A stretch of DNA of 64,000 nt from Agarophyton chilense (lineage: Eukaryota; Rhodophyta; Florideophyceae; Gracilariales; Gracilariaceae). Where the stretch lies: contig JARGXX010000098.1 in the NCBI GenBank assembly GCA_030374765.1, positions 1 through 64,000 on the forward strand, given 5' to 3'. The number at the start of each line of letters is the position of its first letter. Positions within the stretch are counted from its first letter, which is position 1. Below the pieces are notes generated by a model. That model was not told the DNA's origin. It saw only the letters and a list, made by a program, of their open reading frames with translations, and did not search any database. A program made the translations under genes and the position numbers. Shown piece after piece: positions 30,601 to 42,500 of the stretch.

Positions 30601-31343
30601 TAGCTCATATCAGACTTCTTATCTGTTCTTAAGTTCAAGATGTTTATAATAATAACGGCATCGTTCTTTGTATGTTGAATAAGATCTTGGATTTTCGAAC
30701 CACGCTCCGTATCACGGGCATTTCCTTGTAAACCAACTTGCAAGGCTGCGACGATGGCACTCTTTCCAGATCCATTCTCCCCATTTATGATGTTAACGTT
30801 TGGGCCGAGGGAAATCTTGAAGCGCGAATGGCACATGAAACGATACATCTCTATTGAGTGTAGAATGCCACATTTTGCGAAGCCAGAACTGCGAGGAAGA
30901 GGCAATTCAATAAGTGGATCAGTTGACTCTCCATCGTCATAGTTTTCTTCTACTTCACCCATTTCCTGTACCGGCATTGCATTAGATCTCACTTCACCAT
31001 GCTTGTCATCTACAGCTTCTGTACTCTTTTTCTCTACGATGTGCTCGTGTTTTGTGTCGGCATTTACTTCTACAGACTTTCTCGTGCTTCTCAATCGATG
31101 CCTGAATCTTGCATTTGGAGCTGGGCTTACTTCATCCTCTCCGTGTGGTGCCGGATGGGTTTGAGACTCATGCGATTGAAAGGTGTGGACGCCGTTCGTA
31201 TCCTGAGACTCATGACCAGTTTCCGTGTACCGACGACGCTTTACTTGCCGCCGGTTCAGGCCACCTGACGTACGTTTCCGCATGACCGGGTCTGTGAAAC
31301 GAGAACCCAAAGAGAGAAACCCCAACCTCACCAACCGGTACAA
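27651..31343 (-). CDS. SMC6: SMC6, structural maintenance of chromosomes protein 6
   Basis: ATPase arm of the SMC5/6 complex, which acts in homologous recombination repair and sister-chromatid resolution. 1230 residues from the ATG at 31343; Met21 (31283, MRKRTSGG) is an equally good start. The first 150 residues are charged and disordered. Walker A GENGSGKS lies at 188-195, followed by the SMC6-typical FMVKNPVSILTQTKSKTFL. Two long coiled coils flank a hinge near 640-700 (region FLAGQRPTKHYQF to RRADRAYIRNG). The ABC signature SGGERS is at 1126-1131 and Walker B VRVFDEID near 1147-1155, then IIIITPQKL. In Smc6 the Walker B is usually DEFD; here it is DEID. The tail RRQSTLDEFTGAS resembles a PCNA-binding box. 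One uninterrupted exon of 3.7 kb. Confidence 0.95.
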   Translation of the reverse strand: MYRLVRLGFLSLGSRFTDPVMRKRTSGGLNRRQVKRRRYTETGHESQDTNGVHTFQSHESQTHPAPHGEDEVSPAPNARFRHRLRSTRKSVEVNADTKHEHIVEKKSTEAVDDKHGEVRSNAMPVQEMGEVEENYDDGESTDPLIELPLPRSSGFAKCGILHSIEMYRFMCHSRFKISLGPNVNIINGENGSGKSAIVAALQVGLQGNARDTERGSKIQDLIQHTKNDAVIIINILNLRTDKKSDMSYKHDLYGDIIIIERRLRRNGTNSWAVKGHRSKNIDLPEGLTPNREVQNIIDHFGFMVKNPVSILTQTKSKTFLAGQRPTKHYQFYQQATLLGPLEEELKMTISVTEDIRDILRRTEDAMPETDRKLAKLEAEHRNAEAMKNIDKIIREAEILSAWVIVHEADIKRLDYERRTHEEIAPRAEQLTNELKIIDTKLESVTAERDSRHQKVDEASSKVQQFNKTCQGLRRNTIRVDTELKNHGRRLIEIDGEAQEIEQRIKDASLRMDQARKEHFAGQEQKSQLLELLQTLELQEKKVQEDIKTTAAEEARLLEEKYYKEEAVQAAKQEFARCRTEFEDRKRQHLRETAMAKNKTGIARFGEDVVKVSRCIKERRSCFKYLPIGPLAQHVKLRDHSWDGAIEVALGRHLLMTYIVHNVQDAELVKSTFPGRFRPNVLISDLTRCRYRVGENDVPELQDSRYQTILDTVDIEHDAVFNALIDMAQIEKMVLSSEDDVKKLAWKRIPNVNTVWNRRADRAYIRNGSNTFRHAPASVCARFLTKDMGPYLAALEKEAKHAEVDKNKSEDVLAQRSQDLRDLLVTLDTILRNLNGSKDKVATLQRRKNAIEDQLNHAENAFNPEPFEREITELEASMKKVDQRRENAQNEISHCAQSKASLKDETQKIMAESETFRVEASRLTESLETMNKEVARVKSRNRILKLESEKASEKLALAHREVNTQRNKVVEYTEVARSLGPCPENVDWSKWTSEKAQRKVRALQERLKTEQSRRGGKSAHEIETEYLQAVKQDKMNKERIARITHYEHCLTVGIKRRKQKLIALNKYLKRLVRSHFRNFLGAKGHTGNLRFCTNSNGEPELRITTQLQHHEMKNGERHTIEQLSSMSGGERSYTTLAFILALAEICQMPVRVFDEIDVFQDDATRRVAFRRMTDFCTQYLSDRQIIIITPQKLPHLESSPAIRIQVLQPPRSDTDNSGRRQSTLDEFTGAS

Positions 31344-31366
31344 AAAATCGACACAAACAGTAGCAG

Positions 31367-31398
31367 CAGTTCAATAACACCTCAGTTCAATAACACCT
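31367..31398. repeat. Tandem 16-bp duplication upstream of SMC6
   Basis: CAGTTCAATAACACCT occurs twice head to tail (31367-31382 and 31383-31398), 24 bp upstream of the first possible SMC6 ATG. It could be a local slippage event or a doubled promoter element. Confidence 0.7.
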
Positions 31399-31629
31399 CA
31401 CCATTTGCTTGCCATGCAATGAGGGAATTTCCGCAACCTCGAACTCGTACACTAAACGGAACAGTGACAATACACAGCAATGGGCCGCATCTCTCCTAGC
31501 CACGGTCCTTCGATACAGTAGGGCACTCGCCCTGTCAAGCTCTGCAATTTCCAGGAGGGTTGCGGCGAATACTAAGAACATTGGCGCCAAAATAAGACAA
31601 TACCCAAACCACGCAGCAAGTCGCAACAT
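31387..31629 (-). CDS. Possible small membrane or secreted protein, 80 codons
   Basis: ATG at 31629; a hydrophobic N-terminus (FGYCLILAPMFLVFAATLL) could be a signal anchor, followed by a Cys/Arg-containing tail. The stop lies 43 bp before the SMC6 start on the same strand, and its last codons overlap the 16-bp duplication, which argues against strong constraint. No family recognised; it may be a chance frame. Confidence 0.25.
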   Translation of the reverse strand: MLRLAAWFGYCLILAPMFLVFAATLLEIAELDRASALLYRRTVARRDAAHCCVLSLFRLVYEFEVAEIPSLHGKQMVRCY

Positions 31630-32102
31630 ATCGCCACTGACTTACAGCATCTCTACCTGTGGGCACGGTGTTTTGAATGAGGCAGAGTGGGCCAAATATG
31701 AAAATAAACGTCAGCGAGAATAAAACTTCTGCGTAACTAAAAGGCCCGAAGAGATGAATTTCACATAATTATTCCGAAATAAACTTCTTCGTCTTGGTCT
31801 TCTTGAAACGGCGCGCAACCGAGTACTTCTGTCAATAGTAGTGACTGTACGCACCCGGAATTCAGCAACCTGGTTGGCACAGTTCAGAAAGTAAAAAAAT
31901 TCACTGAAATGAAAATCGCAGAATTTTGCAAAAAATTGCTTCACTAAAGATTCTGAAAAATGTTGCATTAGTGAAGGTGCTTAGGGTAGTCGTGAACATA
32001 ACGACCATGCAACTGGCGGGAATTCGTTCTCCCCTTCTCAACGCAATCCAATACCGATATCCCTTACCTTCTAGTTCTCTTTTTTTTCTCTACTGAGTGA
32101 CG

Positions 32103-33720
32103 ATGGCTGAGGTAACAAAGGTTGAAGTAACGGCCTCACCAAATGCAACCGCACTTCCTGACACGAATTCCTCTTTTGCAGCAGAAGCTTTTACATCCGC
32201 GCCGCCTGCGCAGTAAAGATGTCTGCATTTTCGTTTCAAGCCTGAGGAAGACTTTATCACTGTTAAAGAGATTTACGCCGCTTAGACTCACGTTGCTCTA
32301 TATTTTCAAACACGCAAGCAGTTCGAATAAAAATGCATTAAGATCAACGACGATAAAAAGATGAGAAAGACCAAGATCGTATGAAAAAACTTTGAGGCCG
32401 GTAAAAAGCAACTCATATAGTGTTCCGACAAGATCAATGACGTTACGTAGCGGTCATCTGGGTTGGTTGATGAGAACATGAGCTAGCTTCAATAAATTCT
32501 GTCACAAATGCATAAAGCTTGACATGACATTCTACCCAAAAAGTAAAATGGAACAAGCGCTGAGAAATAGAAGAAAGACGAGAAAACTGATTGGAAGGTT
32601 TGTTGCAGTCAAACTTTAACGAAAAGAAAAAGGTGTAGAGGATGATGTGTATAAGAAGGATGAATCAACTTATGGTACCGGGGAACAAGAAAGAAAGAAG
32701 AAAAAAGTCGGACTAATTTAGCTCATGAGGTAGGCGGAGAGTTCGCGATGTTTGGTGTTTCTTGCCGGAGAGCGAAATCGGCAAGGGTGGATCTTGAAAG
32801 AGCTCAATTGAACTTCCAACGAAACAAGCATGCAACAGATCAAAAAGAGCGGTAGAAGGAGCCACCAGCGCAACAGTAGGAGAAGGAAACATCACAAAAG
32901 CTCAAGTTTGAGAATTTTCGCATCATTTGCCAGGCAACGCAGGGTCAGACAAAGTTCGAGATTTAGCGGATGCGTACAGTTCGTAGCTGGCAATAAGTCA
33001 TTCTCTCTGCTTTTCGGTGCAAAATTCGTATGTGTAACGATTTTTTTCAGACTTCCTACTTCTGTTTGAACCAAAACTCAACCATATACAACTTTTAAAA
33101 TGTATTCAAAAAGGAAAAAACAAAAAAAATTCCCCTCAGCAGTACTTCACTCAATGTATGCTAACCAGCAGAGTACACGCCTTTTAATAAAATTTAAAGG
33201 CTCAATGTTAAACAAGAAGTGATTTTTTAGGAGTAGTTGTTTGTTTAAATCAACCAATAAGAAATTCGGAGAAATCAGAGCTTTTTCTGTAGAGCTCTAA
33301 AACGTCCAAAACGGAACCACTTTTTTTCCGGGAAGCTCTGTCAAGGCTTTCGGCACTGGCAATGTTATAGATGTTTTAGACCCAGTTGAAGCTTCTTACA
33401 AGTTTGTTCTAGTACTTTTGGAATAATATACGCATTTGGCGGCCCATACAGATGCCCACCTAACGGTTGCTACGCCAAGGAAACTTGAAGTCCTTAGCGT
33501 CCAGTCATTGCAAAATATAAGGCTTTAGATGACTTGCGTGTATCCTTTGACAAAAAAATAGCGTTTGTTTCGCCAGATCAAAGTCTACCTGGAATGATCT
33601 GCTTGAAAATCATGACAAGGTCTGAATTGCAACCTTTGTAGAGGATATTTCCTACGAATTAAGCACTTTTTCGATTGTGAGTTGTTATTAATCTTTCCTT
33701 TAATACGGAACATCATTGCT
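32103..33720 (+). pseudogene. Decayed gene or transposon with a Myb/SANT-like N-terminal region
   Basis: ATG at 32103 begins MAEVTKVEVTASPNATALPD, runs 37 codons to a stop, then after a frame change reads FKPEEDFITVKEIYAA and KINDDKKMRKTKIV. This pattern (acidic start of helix 1, then lysine-rich helices, then FEAGKKQLI) recalls the Myb/SANT-like DNA-binding domains that accompany some transposases. Further on one frame reads RALKRPKRNHFFSGKLCQGF and GIIYAFGGPYRCPPNGCY. Many stops. No firm assignment. Confidence 0.35.
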
Positions 33721-33757
33721 CGAAGAACTGTTCGTGTCCGCGAGTGGTACCTTTAAG

Positions 33758-34080
33758 CGTCCAGCATTGCTGTTTAGTTTATTAATTTTCTTATCTCCTT
33801 TATTTCTATTAAGATAGGCCGTTTACTCTAGTAATGTATACTATACAGTGGCTTGGCTATCTCGCTTTGCCGTTCAGTATATCTACCCCAACCAGGTTTT
33901 TGTGGCTCTGAGTGTTTTTCTCTTTCGCATGATACGACTCTCATTGGAGGTCGTGCCATGCTATCTACGGTATAATTACCCATCTTGCGTTTTCATGAGA
34001 AGTACCATCGCCGTTGGCGTCTGTATTTACTACGTGACGTATATTTTCTCCTGTACGAGGTTGTTATATTCTTTTTGAAT
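33758..34080 (+). repeat. Direct repeat D, left copy (possible LTR of Gypsy-3)
   Basis: About 325 bp that align by eye with 44716-45045 in the same orientation: shared GCATTG, GTTTAGTTTAT, TATTTCTATTAAG, GTTTACT, CGTGCTATC and CATCGCCGTTGGC-type blocks. The copies are 11 kb apart and bracket the chromodomain Gypsy. If they are its LTRs, they are old. Confidence 0.5.
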
Positions 34081-34984
34081 TCAGTTCCCTACACCCCACT
34101 CGCCCCATTACATGATCCCCTTTTCCCAATCTCCCACTCTCGTGGCCGAGTACCCCCGTTGCACGAATACTATTACACTTACTCCTCACAATTCACTCTT
34201 TTCGATTTTCGTGCCATTTATACTCACGCTTACACCCTTACTTCGTCGTAAATTCCCGAAGAGGCTCCATTACTGTGATACCTACCAGAGGGGAAGAGAC
34301 CAAACGTCTTCGTGTTGTTTGGAGTCCCATCTTTGCACCACAAAGCGGTTTCCCGACTTGGTAGGAGTTAAGCCGATCTTTGCTTTTTATCTAAAAAAAG
34401 GACTCCACATTCGTGTGTCATATCTCTTTTGAGATTCGTTCCCGACTTCGTGTATTGTTATCCCCTCGTGAACGTATTTGGTTTACCCGGATATCGGTGA
34501 AATTTCTGGAATATGTCACTTTGTCCGTCAGGTGCCGACCCCGCCCAAGCTCAGAGCCGTTCCATCTTCGTCGTGACCCCCACCGTTGGTTTCGGTTCTC
34601 CAAAGAGGTTTGTTGCTGTCTCCCTACCAAAGATTAACTCTAAACCCAGAGGTCAGGGCCACGGCTCTATGAAGAATCCAAATCAAACACAGAAGGCGTG
34701 GAATGAAGGACCTATTACTGATGATGTGTAGTATCCGCTGTTTATGTAAGAGCAGACACCTGCAAAATAGTTCGGACAGGCGATGGGGTGCTTGGGGCAA
34801 ATAGAAAAGAGATGGTAGCGGTACAACACCAGCGAGCTGGAAGTGGGTTGTAAGGCCACTAATCTCCAGCGAGGATGAACAATTCACTTTACAATACGGG
34901 TAGGACGTGGTAGAGGAGGTGGCTTGAGAAGCTGTTACTTGTTGACTCTCTATCATAGCTCGTCCAGATCTCCGGTTAAGAAGT
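34081..34984. other. Unassigned 0.9 kb, possibly leader or gag start of Gypsy-3
   Basis: A 72-codon frame at 34513-34731 reads IFVVTPTVGFGSPKRFVAVS and ends in a basic tail; the position after a putative LTR would suit a gag start. No domain recognised. Confidence 0.25.
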
Positions 34985-35350
34985 CCTATGCGAGGAACAA
35001 AAGAGTCATGATACCCATGTTGTCTCTTTTAACATGGAGTCAAAGCTCAGCTCTGGTACGTTATGTACAGTGTACCAGGATGAGGTCTCAAATAATACTT
35101 AATTAATATCCAGTGGTCAGCCACTTAGCCAAATCACTGTACGGGTAAGGTCCCCAATGAACTTCTCGCTATAAAAGGTAGTAAAGTCTGAAACGTGAAT
35201 CGCCGCTACATGTGCCGTTACCAATATGGCCTCCCGCTGCGTTGCAAGCCACTTGACCCGTGCAAACATGTGCTTAACTTAAATACCCAGCCTCTACGCA
35301 CCCTATGCGGGTCGCCGCGTTTTGTCATCCTGTTCACCATACTTTTCACA
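34985..35350 (+). repeat. Dispersed repeat E, plus copy
   Basis: Homologous to 54630-55030 on the opposite strand (shared AGTCATGATACCCAT, CAGTGTACCAGG, AAATAATAC, CGCTACATGTGCCGTT blocks). Coding potential unclear: the minus-strand partner reads GRHYMCRCRY where this copy reads NRRYMCRYQY. Confidence 0.6.
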
Positions 35351-36133
35351 TATGAGTTCCAACCGCCACTTCGAGAAAGAGTATCCCATCGGTTTGGCTG
35401 ACCAAACTGAGCAGTACATGATGAAACGGATTCTTCAGCGGATACCCATATCCCCGCAGATTCCACGAGGTCCCAGACATAAGAATATCATATGGATTAT
35501 GATGGGGCCCTGCGAAAGCAGTTCGCACAGATTCGAAAAGCCAATAATGCCCTCGCAGAAGAGTTTGAAGTCTTTATTGTAAGGGTAGATACCTCTTCTG
35601 TGAAGGATTTGTTCGAAGACCTCCGTCTTTTATGAGCGGATTTCGACACACTGTTGGAATATTTCGGTGGCCCGGCCGTTTACGTGAACATCTTTGAAAC
35701 CCGATTCGCTCGTTCGAACTCCTTTTTGCGGAAATTAGACCAAACAATCTTAAGAGATGATAACTTCCCCAAAGAACCAATTGCAGTCTCGAAAAACGCA
35801 AAGCACTAGAAGAAGGACGACAACCGCCGAGAGCGTAAGAAGTAAGACACTTAGTACTTCGATTTCTCGGATTCTTTCCGGTCTTCAAGAATCTCTATCC
35901 ATTCGAATTTGTCGACTTCATCATCTTTTACACCTGTTGATCGACATCGAAGGTAATCAACTCGTTTTACACGGTTGTCCGCCCCCAAAGGTGTAGTTTG
36001 TAGCCGTAATAAGGGAAAAAAGTTTTAGGTTTGACGGAACTGAAGTCCACCAGCCCTCTGTATAGTAAACTGATAACATACCGATATTATCGGCTGGAGA
36101 ACTATCCATTGAATCATACACCTCGAGGCACGG
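35351..36133. other. Decayed stretch, probably retroelement-derived
   Basis: Frames such as 35470-35630 (DYDGALRKQFAQIRKANNAL, EEFEVFIVRVDTSS) look like the helical N-terminus of a Gag protein but are too broken to place with certainty. It is interrupted by the solo LTR at 36134. Confidence 0.35.
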
Positions 36134-36579
36134 TGTGAAGGAGCGATGATAACGGTTGAGCCCTGTCAGCTGCCGGGCCCTGAAGGATCTTGCAGATGAC
36201 ACGTGGACGGGTCGACCTCAGGTAGACTCATGTAGATTATTCATTTATTTTAATTAGTGTAATAGATTAGCATTACAGTGCGAGGGAGATCTCAGCGCCT
36301 CGTCAGTACTATTTACTTGGCTCGAGTGACGCTTCTCCCTTAGAGTACGGTAGGCACCGTTAGGATACTAAATAACCCCCTTTGGTATCTTACTTCCACC
36401 CTTTCGTCTTCAAGCCATCGTTTCCGTAGCTCCAACCTGTAGGACTACGCGGTAAACGCCAGCCAATTGCACCAAGTACTCTGGGAGTGCCGCCGTCAGG
36501 GGTTCGAACCTTAGGACCCGCTCTACCTCGCTACCACCGGTGGAGACCCGTACGCTGACCCAACCGTCATTGCGTTACA
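36134..36579 (+). mobile_element. Solo LTR, Gypsy-type family G, with target duplication
   Basis: 446 bp, TGTGAAGGAGC...GCGTTACA, TG...CA ends, flanked by CACGG at 36129-36133 and 36580-36584. Same family as 18112-18556 and the fragment 14430-14563. Inserted into decayed Gypsy-3 sequence. Confidence 0.9.
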
Positions 36580-36584
36580 CACGG

Positions 36585-39500
36585 GTAAGGTAAAGGACTT
36601 CATAACGCGTATGCAGTTTTCCCTGCATAACCAATTCTTTTTCCGGAGACGACTCCATCTTGGGGTTGGAATGTTTTGCTCGCTTTGTTGCGAAAGCCGA
36701 CATACTTGATATGAATGAGGGTTAGGTTTATACTGCGCTATCATTCTTTCTACGCGGCCTCGCTGAGGATCAGTACAACTCTGTAAGAGGTTCATCCCAA
36801 GACTCCGAAGAAAGAGTTGATGTTGGTCCCAAGCCGTGCAATTCCCCTTCAGGTCTCATGCCACTAATCAAGCGATTCAGTAGGCTATTATCGCTTTTCG
36901 TCACACCCGCCAGAATCCTGGAGGAAGAGATACCGAGTTCTCAGTACGTTTGAATAAGGTTTTTCACCGTTGTAGTAACTTTTACTCCTTATGAGATCGT
37001 TCGACCATGTAAATCGATGAATTAGATCTGAAAATCCGTACTCTGGTGGACTGATATTAAGAAGATCGAAGGATAACCACGTATTGGTAGTTAGTGAAAA
37101 CCGTAAAAGCGGAAGGCTATGCCCTCCAAGCTTATATTTTTGGCCAGAATGCCCGTTCCGCGAAGGCTTTGATAGTGCAACCGAATTTGCCATCAATGTT
37201 GGTGGTGGCGAGTGGGTACCCCCAAAAAGATTTCTATATAATTCAATTCGCTCGCAGCGATATCCTGTCAGTGCCGAAAATAGAAGTCCCGTCCACTACG
37301 GACTGCTAGAATGACACGGCTCAGGAAAAAGATCTGCTTTAGGCAGCTCCAAGCAGTTTTCAAGGACTGTGTATTCCCTACGTGAAGTCGATTACTCAGC
37401 GGAGTCTTCTTGGATGGAAGGATATTCGTCCTGCGGTGAAGTTTGAGTATAATCGCTTTGGTTTGTCTCCCCCGCGTTCTAGACTCACATACCATATATC
37501 TTATGAACACAGTTACATTTTACCGGACTGTAATTTCAAATTGCCAGAATTCGTCTGAATTATCGGTAATTACGAGGCATTGACCCCTGAGGAGAAGCAA
37601 ATCGTCCCCATGGGTTCACACTATCGTCACAAAAACATTCTTTACACGGGATATCTCAAATATGAACCGGCGAAATACGTTCCTTAACCCGTTACATACA
37701 ACTTCAAACGCCCGTTTTACTGGCCAAGACAGTGCCGTTGACATTCTCACGCCGGTGGTTCAGAATTCTAATGCTTCGTTTCAGGCTGTACAGGCCCGGG
37801 AAAGCTGAATACGGGATTCTTACATTTTGGGAGCGGTGTTTTCGACGGCGAGGCTGTCGAGGCACGGGGCCGCCCCGCCTTGCTTTTCAGTCAAACCCCT
37901 TACAAGGAAACAGGCCGTTTCAGACGTGAACAATGAAACTTTTTGTGTTCTGCGTCGACCGTAGAAGCTTTTTAGAAATAGCCAATTCTCTGATAGAGTC
38001 ATGGTAATGACCAAGCGCAATCACAAGATCTACGCTGATCTTGGTTAACCTACCAGATTTATTGTGCTAGCTCTCACTGTTTTCGATATGTTTGCTGCTC
38101 CGAACTGCATCATAAGGTCGCTTTGGCCTTGGCTCTTGTGGTCTTAGATACTCTTCGGTGTAATATCAGACGTCTCAGAGGCGAGTAAGAACCAGTTATC
38201 AACGCTGAGAATTATTTAGCTAATCGTCCGCTTGGGCTCCTTAATGGTGAAGATTGACTTCTTCGTATGCCGAGTATTGGCTGCCCCCGTAATATAAAAA
38301 CTGGAGTACTGGGATATATTAGTTGACGCGGGAAAGCTTCGCTTGATTCTTCTGGAATTTTAAGACGTTTCGTCGGTTTCACTCTTCTATCGCCAGTAAA
38401 GGCGACTGCCGAAGAAGCTCGTACCCTTAATTTCGTCGCAGGAGGACCCATACGCTTCGCCAGAAGCTACGAAGCTTCACATGGTCGCCTCGATATGTAT
38501 CCCGTTAGAGGCTCAAATCTGGTGGCCTGCCAACTTCTATCAACACGGATTTCAGGATATTCACCATCTTCCGTCGGTATACGATTAATATTAACTCGCG
38601 GTAGCGAATGGAGTTGATCATATTGAGCCGGACAACCTTCTCACGGTTCAAGTTTTCAATCTAGGCGCCACAACAAAATTACTGGAGAAAATCCAAGTTA
38701 TGGGGTTGGTCATGCCTCATACTATTGCCATGTTCCGTACTATATTGACCGCAGCTAATGTACTCAAACTCGTTCACTCTTAGAAGGAGGAGTATATGGT
38801 CACTCAATCACCCCAGCATTCTGGACCGAAAATCTGCCGATGCAGAGAAACCCGTTTCAACGAGCTATGGCCGGACAGACCCCGTCAAAGAACTCGAAGA
38901 ACTGGACCTCGGCCATGTGCCGGGATCGCATCATAAACATCTCCGTGACATGCTACAAGAGTTTACACCGATGTAAAAGGGCTCTCTTAATGAGATTATT
39001 TCAACAGAACACCCGACTGACCCCATCCAATACTCTTGGAATGCTAGTGTGGTGCTACTATAACTCGTGATTTTATCCAATACTTTCCTCATATTTTGAA
39101 TATCCATCAAGAAATACAAGATTCGTCTGCTATTTTAACTGTCCATAATGCTAGTTTGAAACTTTCATTTTACAAACTAGCATTGTTCATTGTTAAAATA
39201 GCACATCAAGCATGTATTTATTGATGGAAAATACAAATATGGAAAAAATAATTGCAAAAATCCACGAGATATACCTTAAAAAACTAGCACCGTTCTAGCA
39301 TAAAATTGGCATAATTTGCACTTCAAATGGCATTCGGAAAACTCAACAAGTTGTTTCCGAACGCTAGACCAGATGCTCAACATTCTTAAAAAGCAGCCCT
39401 TAAGGCTCATGAAGAGAAAATTTTCAAACTACACAAAATGCTTCGAGCTCGAGTAATCCAACCGACTGATTCACCATGGTACTCATCAGTCGTACGGGCT

Positions 39501-42500
39501 CCGAAACGTAATAAGTCTTGGCGTTTCGGTACCGAGAAGTGTAGCTAGAATAACTGAAACCTCAAGGATTTGTATCCGATTCCACGCAATAAGAAGTACA
39601 TTGAGTCACTCAGTCGTGCTACTGTGTTTAGGCTTTGGACGCCACTTGTGGATACCATAAAGTTCCCATGAGGAAAGAGGACCAGGACAAGACTGATCTT
39701 GTCTCTCATTCGAGACTCTGCATTTTTAAAAGGATGTCTTTTGATCCGACCAATGCTCCAACTATCTTTCAGCATGCTCGCCAGAACCTACTAGCCCCCT
39801 TCAAGTTGCTTACATGCCTCGTCCTATAGGACGATATCATTCTTTTCTCGTGCAATCTAAATGGCCATCTCACCCATGTTAGGGACATTTTGAGCACGTT
39901 AGGTCAGGCTGAAAATACACTGAAGTTAGGGAAAACTAACTTTTTCACATATACTGTCATAAACCCAGGTCACATTATCCGTCCTGGAAAAGTTTAGATA
40001 GAAGAAACTCGAGAAACTCGCTTCACGTAGAGACATAACCCATATCTCTGGAGAAGCTACGCTCCTCTTTAGGCTTGATCAACGTCTACTGACGATTTAT
40101 GCATATCTGCTGTGACATTTTCGAGCCTATAAGCATGTTCCAATGGAAAGGTCAACCCCCTAAGTTTTAACATTTACGTCTGCGAAAACGGATGCTTCTA
40201 ATACTCTTATTGAGGCCGTCACATCACTGTATATTTTATTGTTATCAAAACTCGAACTACCGGTTGCAATGGAAACTGACGCTAGTGACTACCAAGTAGA
40301 CTGTGCTCTCTTCCAGACAATTCCCGAAGGAGAACCGAACCTTATTGGGTATTGGTTAAGTTGTCTGGATGTCTGCGAATGCAACTACTTCGTTTGGCAG
40401 AAAGAGTTTCTCGCTTTTGTGTGGGCCCTCTCTACTCTTCGCCTCAATCTCATAGTTGTAGAGTTTACTGTTTACACAGATCATGTCTCCTTACGATGGC
40501 TTTGAACCGTCTCAAAACCGTCAGGGTGTTTCATGCGTTGGAGGCTCTGCCTAGCAGAACATGACTTTGAAGTGATTTATAAGAAGGGCATGCACAACGT
40601 GCAAGCGGACGGGCTATCACCTTTAGCAAAGATTAGAGATGCTGTGGCTGCCGATGACGAGAATATCATCTGCTAAACCACTGGTGATCGAACAGTAGAC
40701 GAGCCGGATTGGAGACACGACACTTGGTCTAAAGAACCAGACTTGAATGCTAAATGGGGTACATTTCTCCTCACTGACGAAACTGAGAAGCCCCCACCGG
40801 ATAATTTGTACAGAAACACGCGCAGGAGATGGTTAGAGAATATCAAAGCAACCCTTTCCGTTAGAATATATGCGCCCGGCCTTAGAGGTGGTACACCACT
40901 CCTTTCGAAATAAACTTTATCGGATTCTTCGCCCAAACGGTACAGTCATCACTAGAAATAGTGCTTCCGTATACTCTACAGTCCAATTTATTTCAATTAT
41001 CTCACAATACGACAATTTATGGAAACGTTGGTTGACAGAAGCTATACCTCACTTTGCGAAGAAACTTGTTTGGCCACCAATTTCTGTGGCTTTCCACGAA
41101 ACACTGCGGTTCTGCACCATATGGGCTCTGAAAATCATGAAAGTACACTAGTACTCAACTAAGTTAAAGCTATAACCTGTACAAGCCAGATCATCTTCTG
41201 TCCGAAAAAAGAAAGAAATTTGCATCGCGATTCTTTGAGGACTTGTGTTGGATTCTCGAAATGAAAAATCTCGTCACGACGACTTATTACCTCCAGTGTA
41301 TTTGAAAGGCCGAGCAATTTGACCGAATGCTACTCGTATCTGTCTATTCTTATATGACCCATCAAACCAAAGGTTGGGATCTGTTTACTGACGCTTTCAT
41401 GATCGCATACAAAAATGCAGGTAGACTATACAAGGGGTTTGACTCCATCCGAATAGGTCTTGTCACGCTCTCCGCTTTCTATGGCATTGGAACCACAGCC
41501 TAGGCTTTAGGGATTCTTTTCATTGAAAAACTATCCTCTAAAAAGAAAAGAATGGCCGACCATGTTCATTACAGCTGTTCGCAGATCGACGGGGCGTGTT
41601 CAAGCCGTCCACAAGCTTGATTTTGACTTCCGTCTTTTCATTATCTCCCCACTAATCAAATAGAATGACTTTGTATTCATAGATAAAGAATACTGGAATC
41701 CAGATAAGGATAAACACCACAAATTCTTGCATATCGAGAAAGAACCCTACAAGATAGTTTTTGTCAACGACGATGCCATCGTCGTGAAAATCGCGACATT
41801 CAAGAGCGCATCACCCGCGAAAGCGTTATCATCGCCTCTCTACCGCCTTTCGAAGACCCAGCTGTTGGAACACAATCCACAACTATAGATATTGTACTGA
41901 GAAAGATTTCAGTGACTCAGTCTTTTTTAGTGGTTTTAAGACCTTTTTTCATGCCGCAGCCCAACCTGGGACTCTTGTATTTGCCGCACTGGTCATGAAA
42001 TACCCAGAAGAGTCCCTCTCTAACGCTGCTGCCTGGTGTCTATCCTTACTGGTCGGGAGTTCCTACCGCCACCCTTATCTCTTTAACTGAAGAGTTGGAG
42101 GAGGATATTGAGGTAGACCCGGAGAACATCGTTAAGAACAAACTGGTCACGGACAAATCACACGCCCAAAGAAGAAAGAACTCGTTTACAAGTGAAGGGG
42201 GGACCTCCAAAAGAGTACGCCGTGGATACAATGCTTTCAAAAGTGATACGATCTACCCAACCCCCTCCCCGAGCCTTGGGCGTAAGCAATGCCGTGATTT
42301 TGGAAGAAAACGTTTATAGCGGTACTGTGACGCCACAGCGTCCCAACTGCCTGACAAAGCAGCCGTGCGAGCCCTTACATGAAGATTCGCAACCAGCCAC
42401 GGGAAAGATCGCTCTCAGCCATCAATTGGAACGCGCCCATGACAGATTGGCCCCCATCTTGGGAGAATTGCCAATCATCGCAGAAAGTGGTTAACTACTA

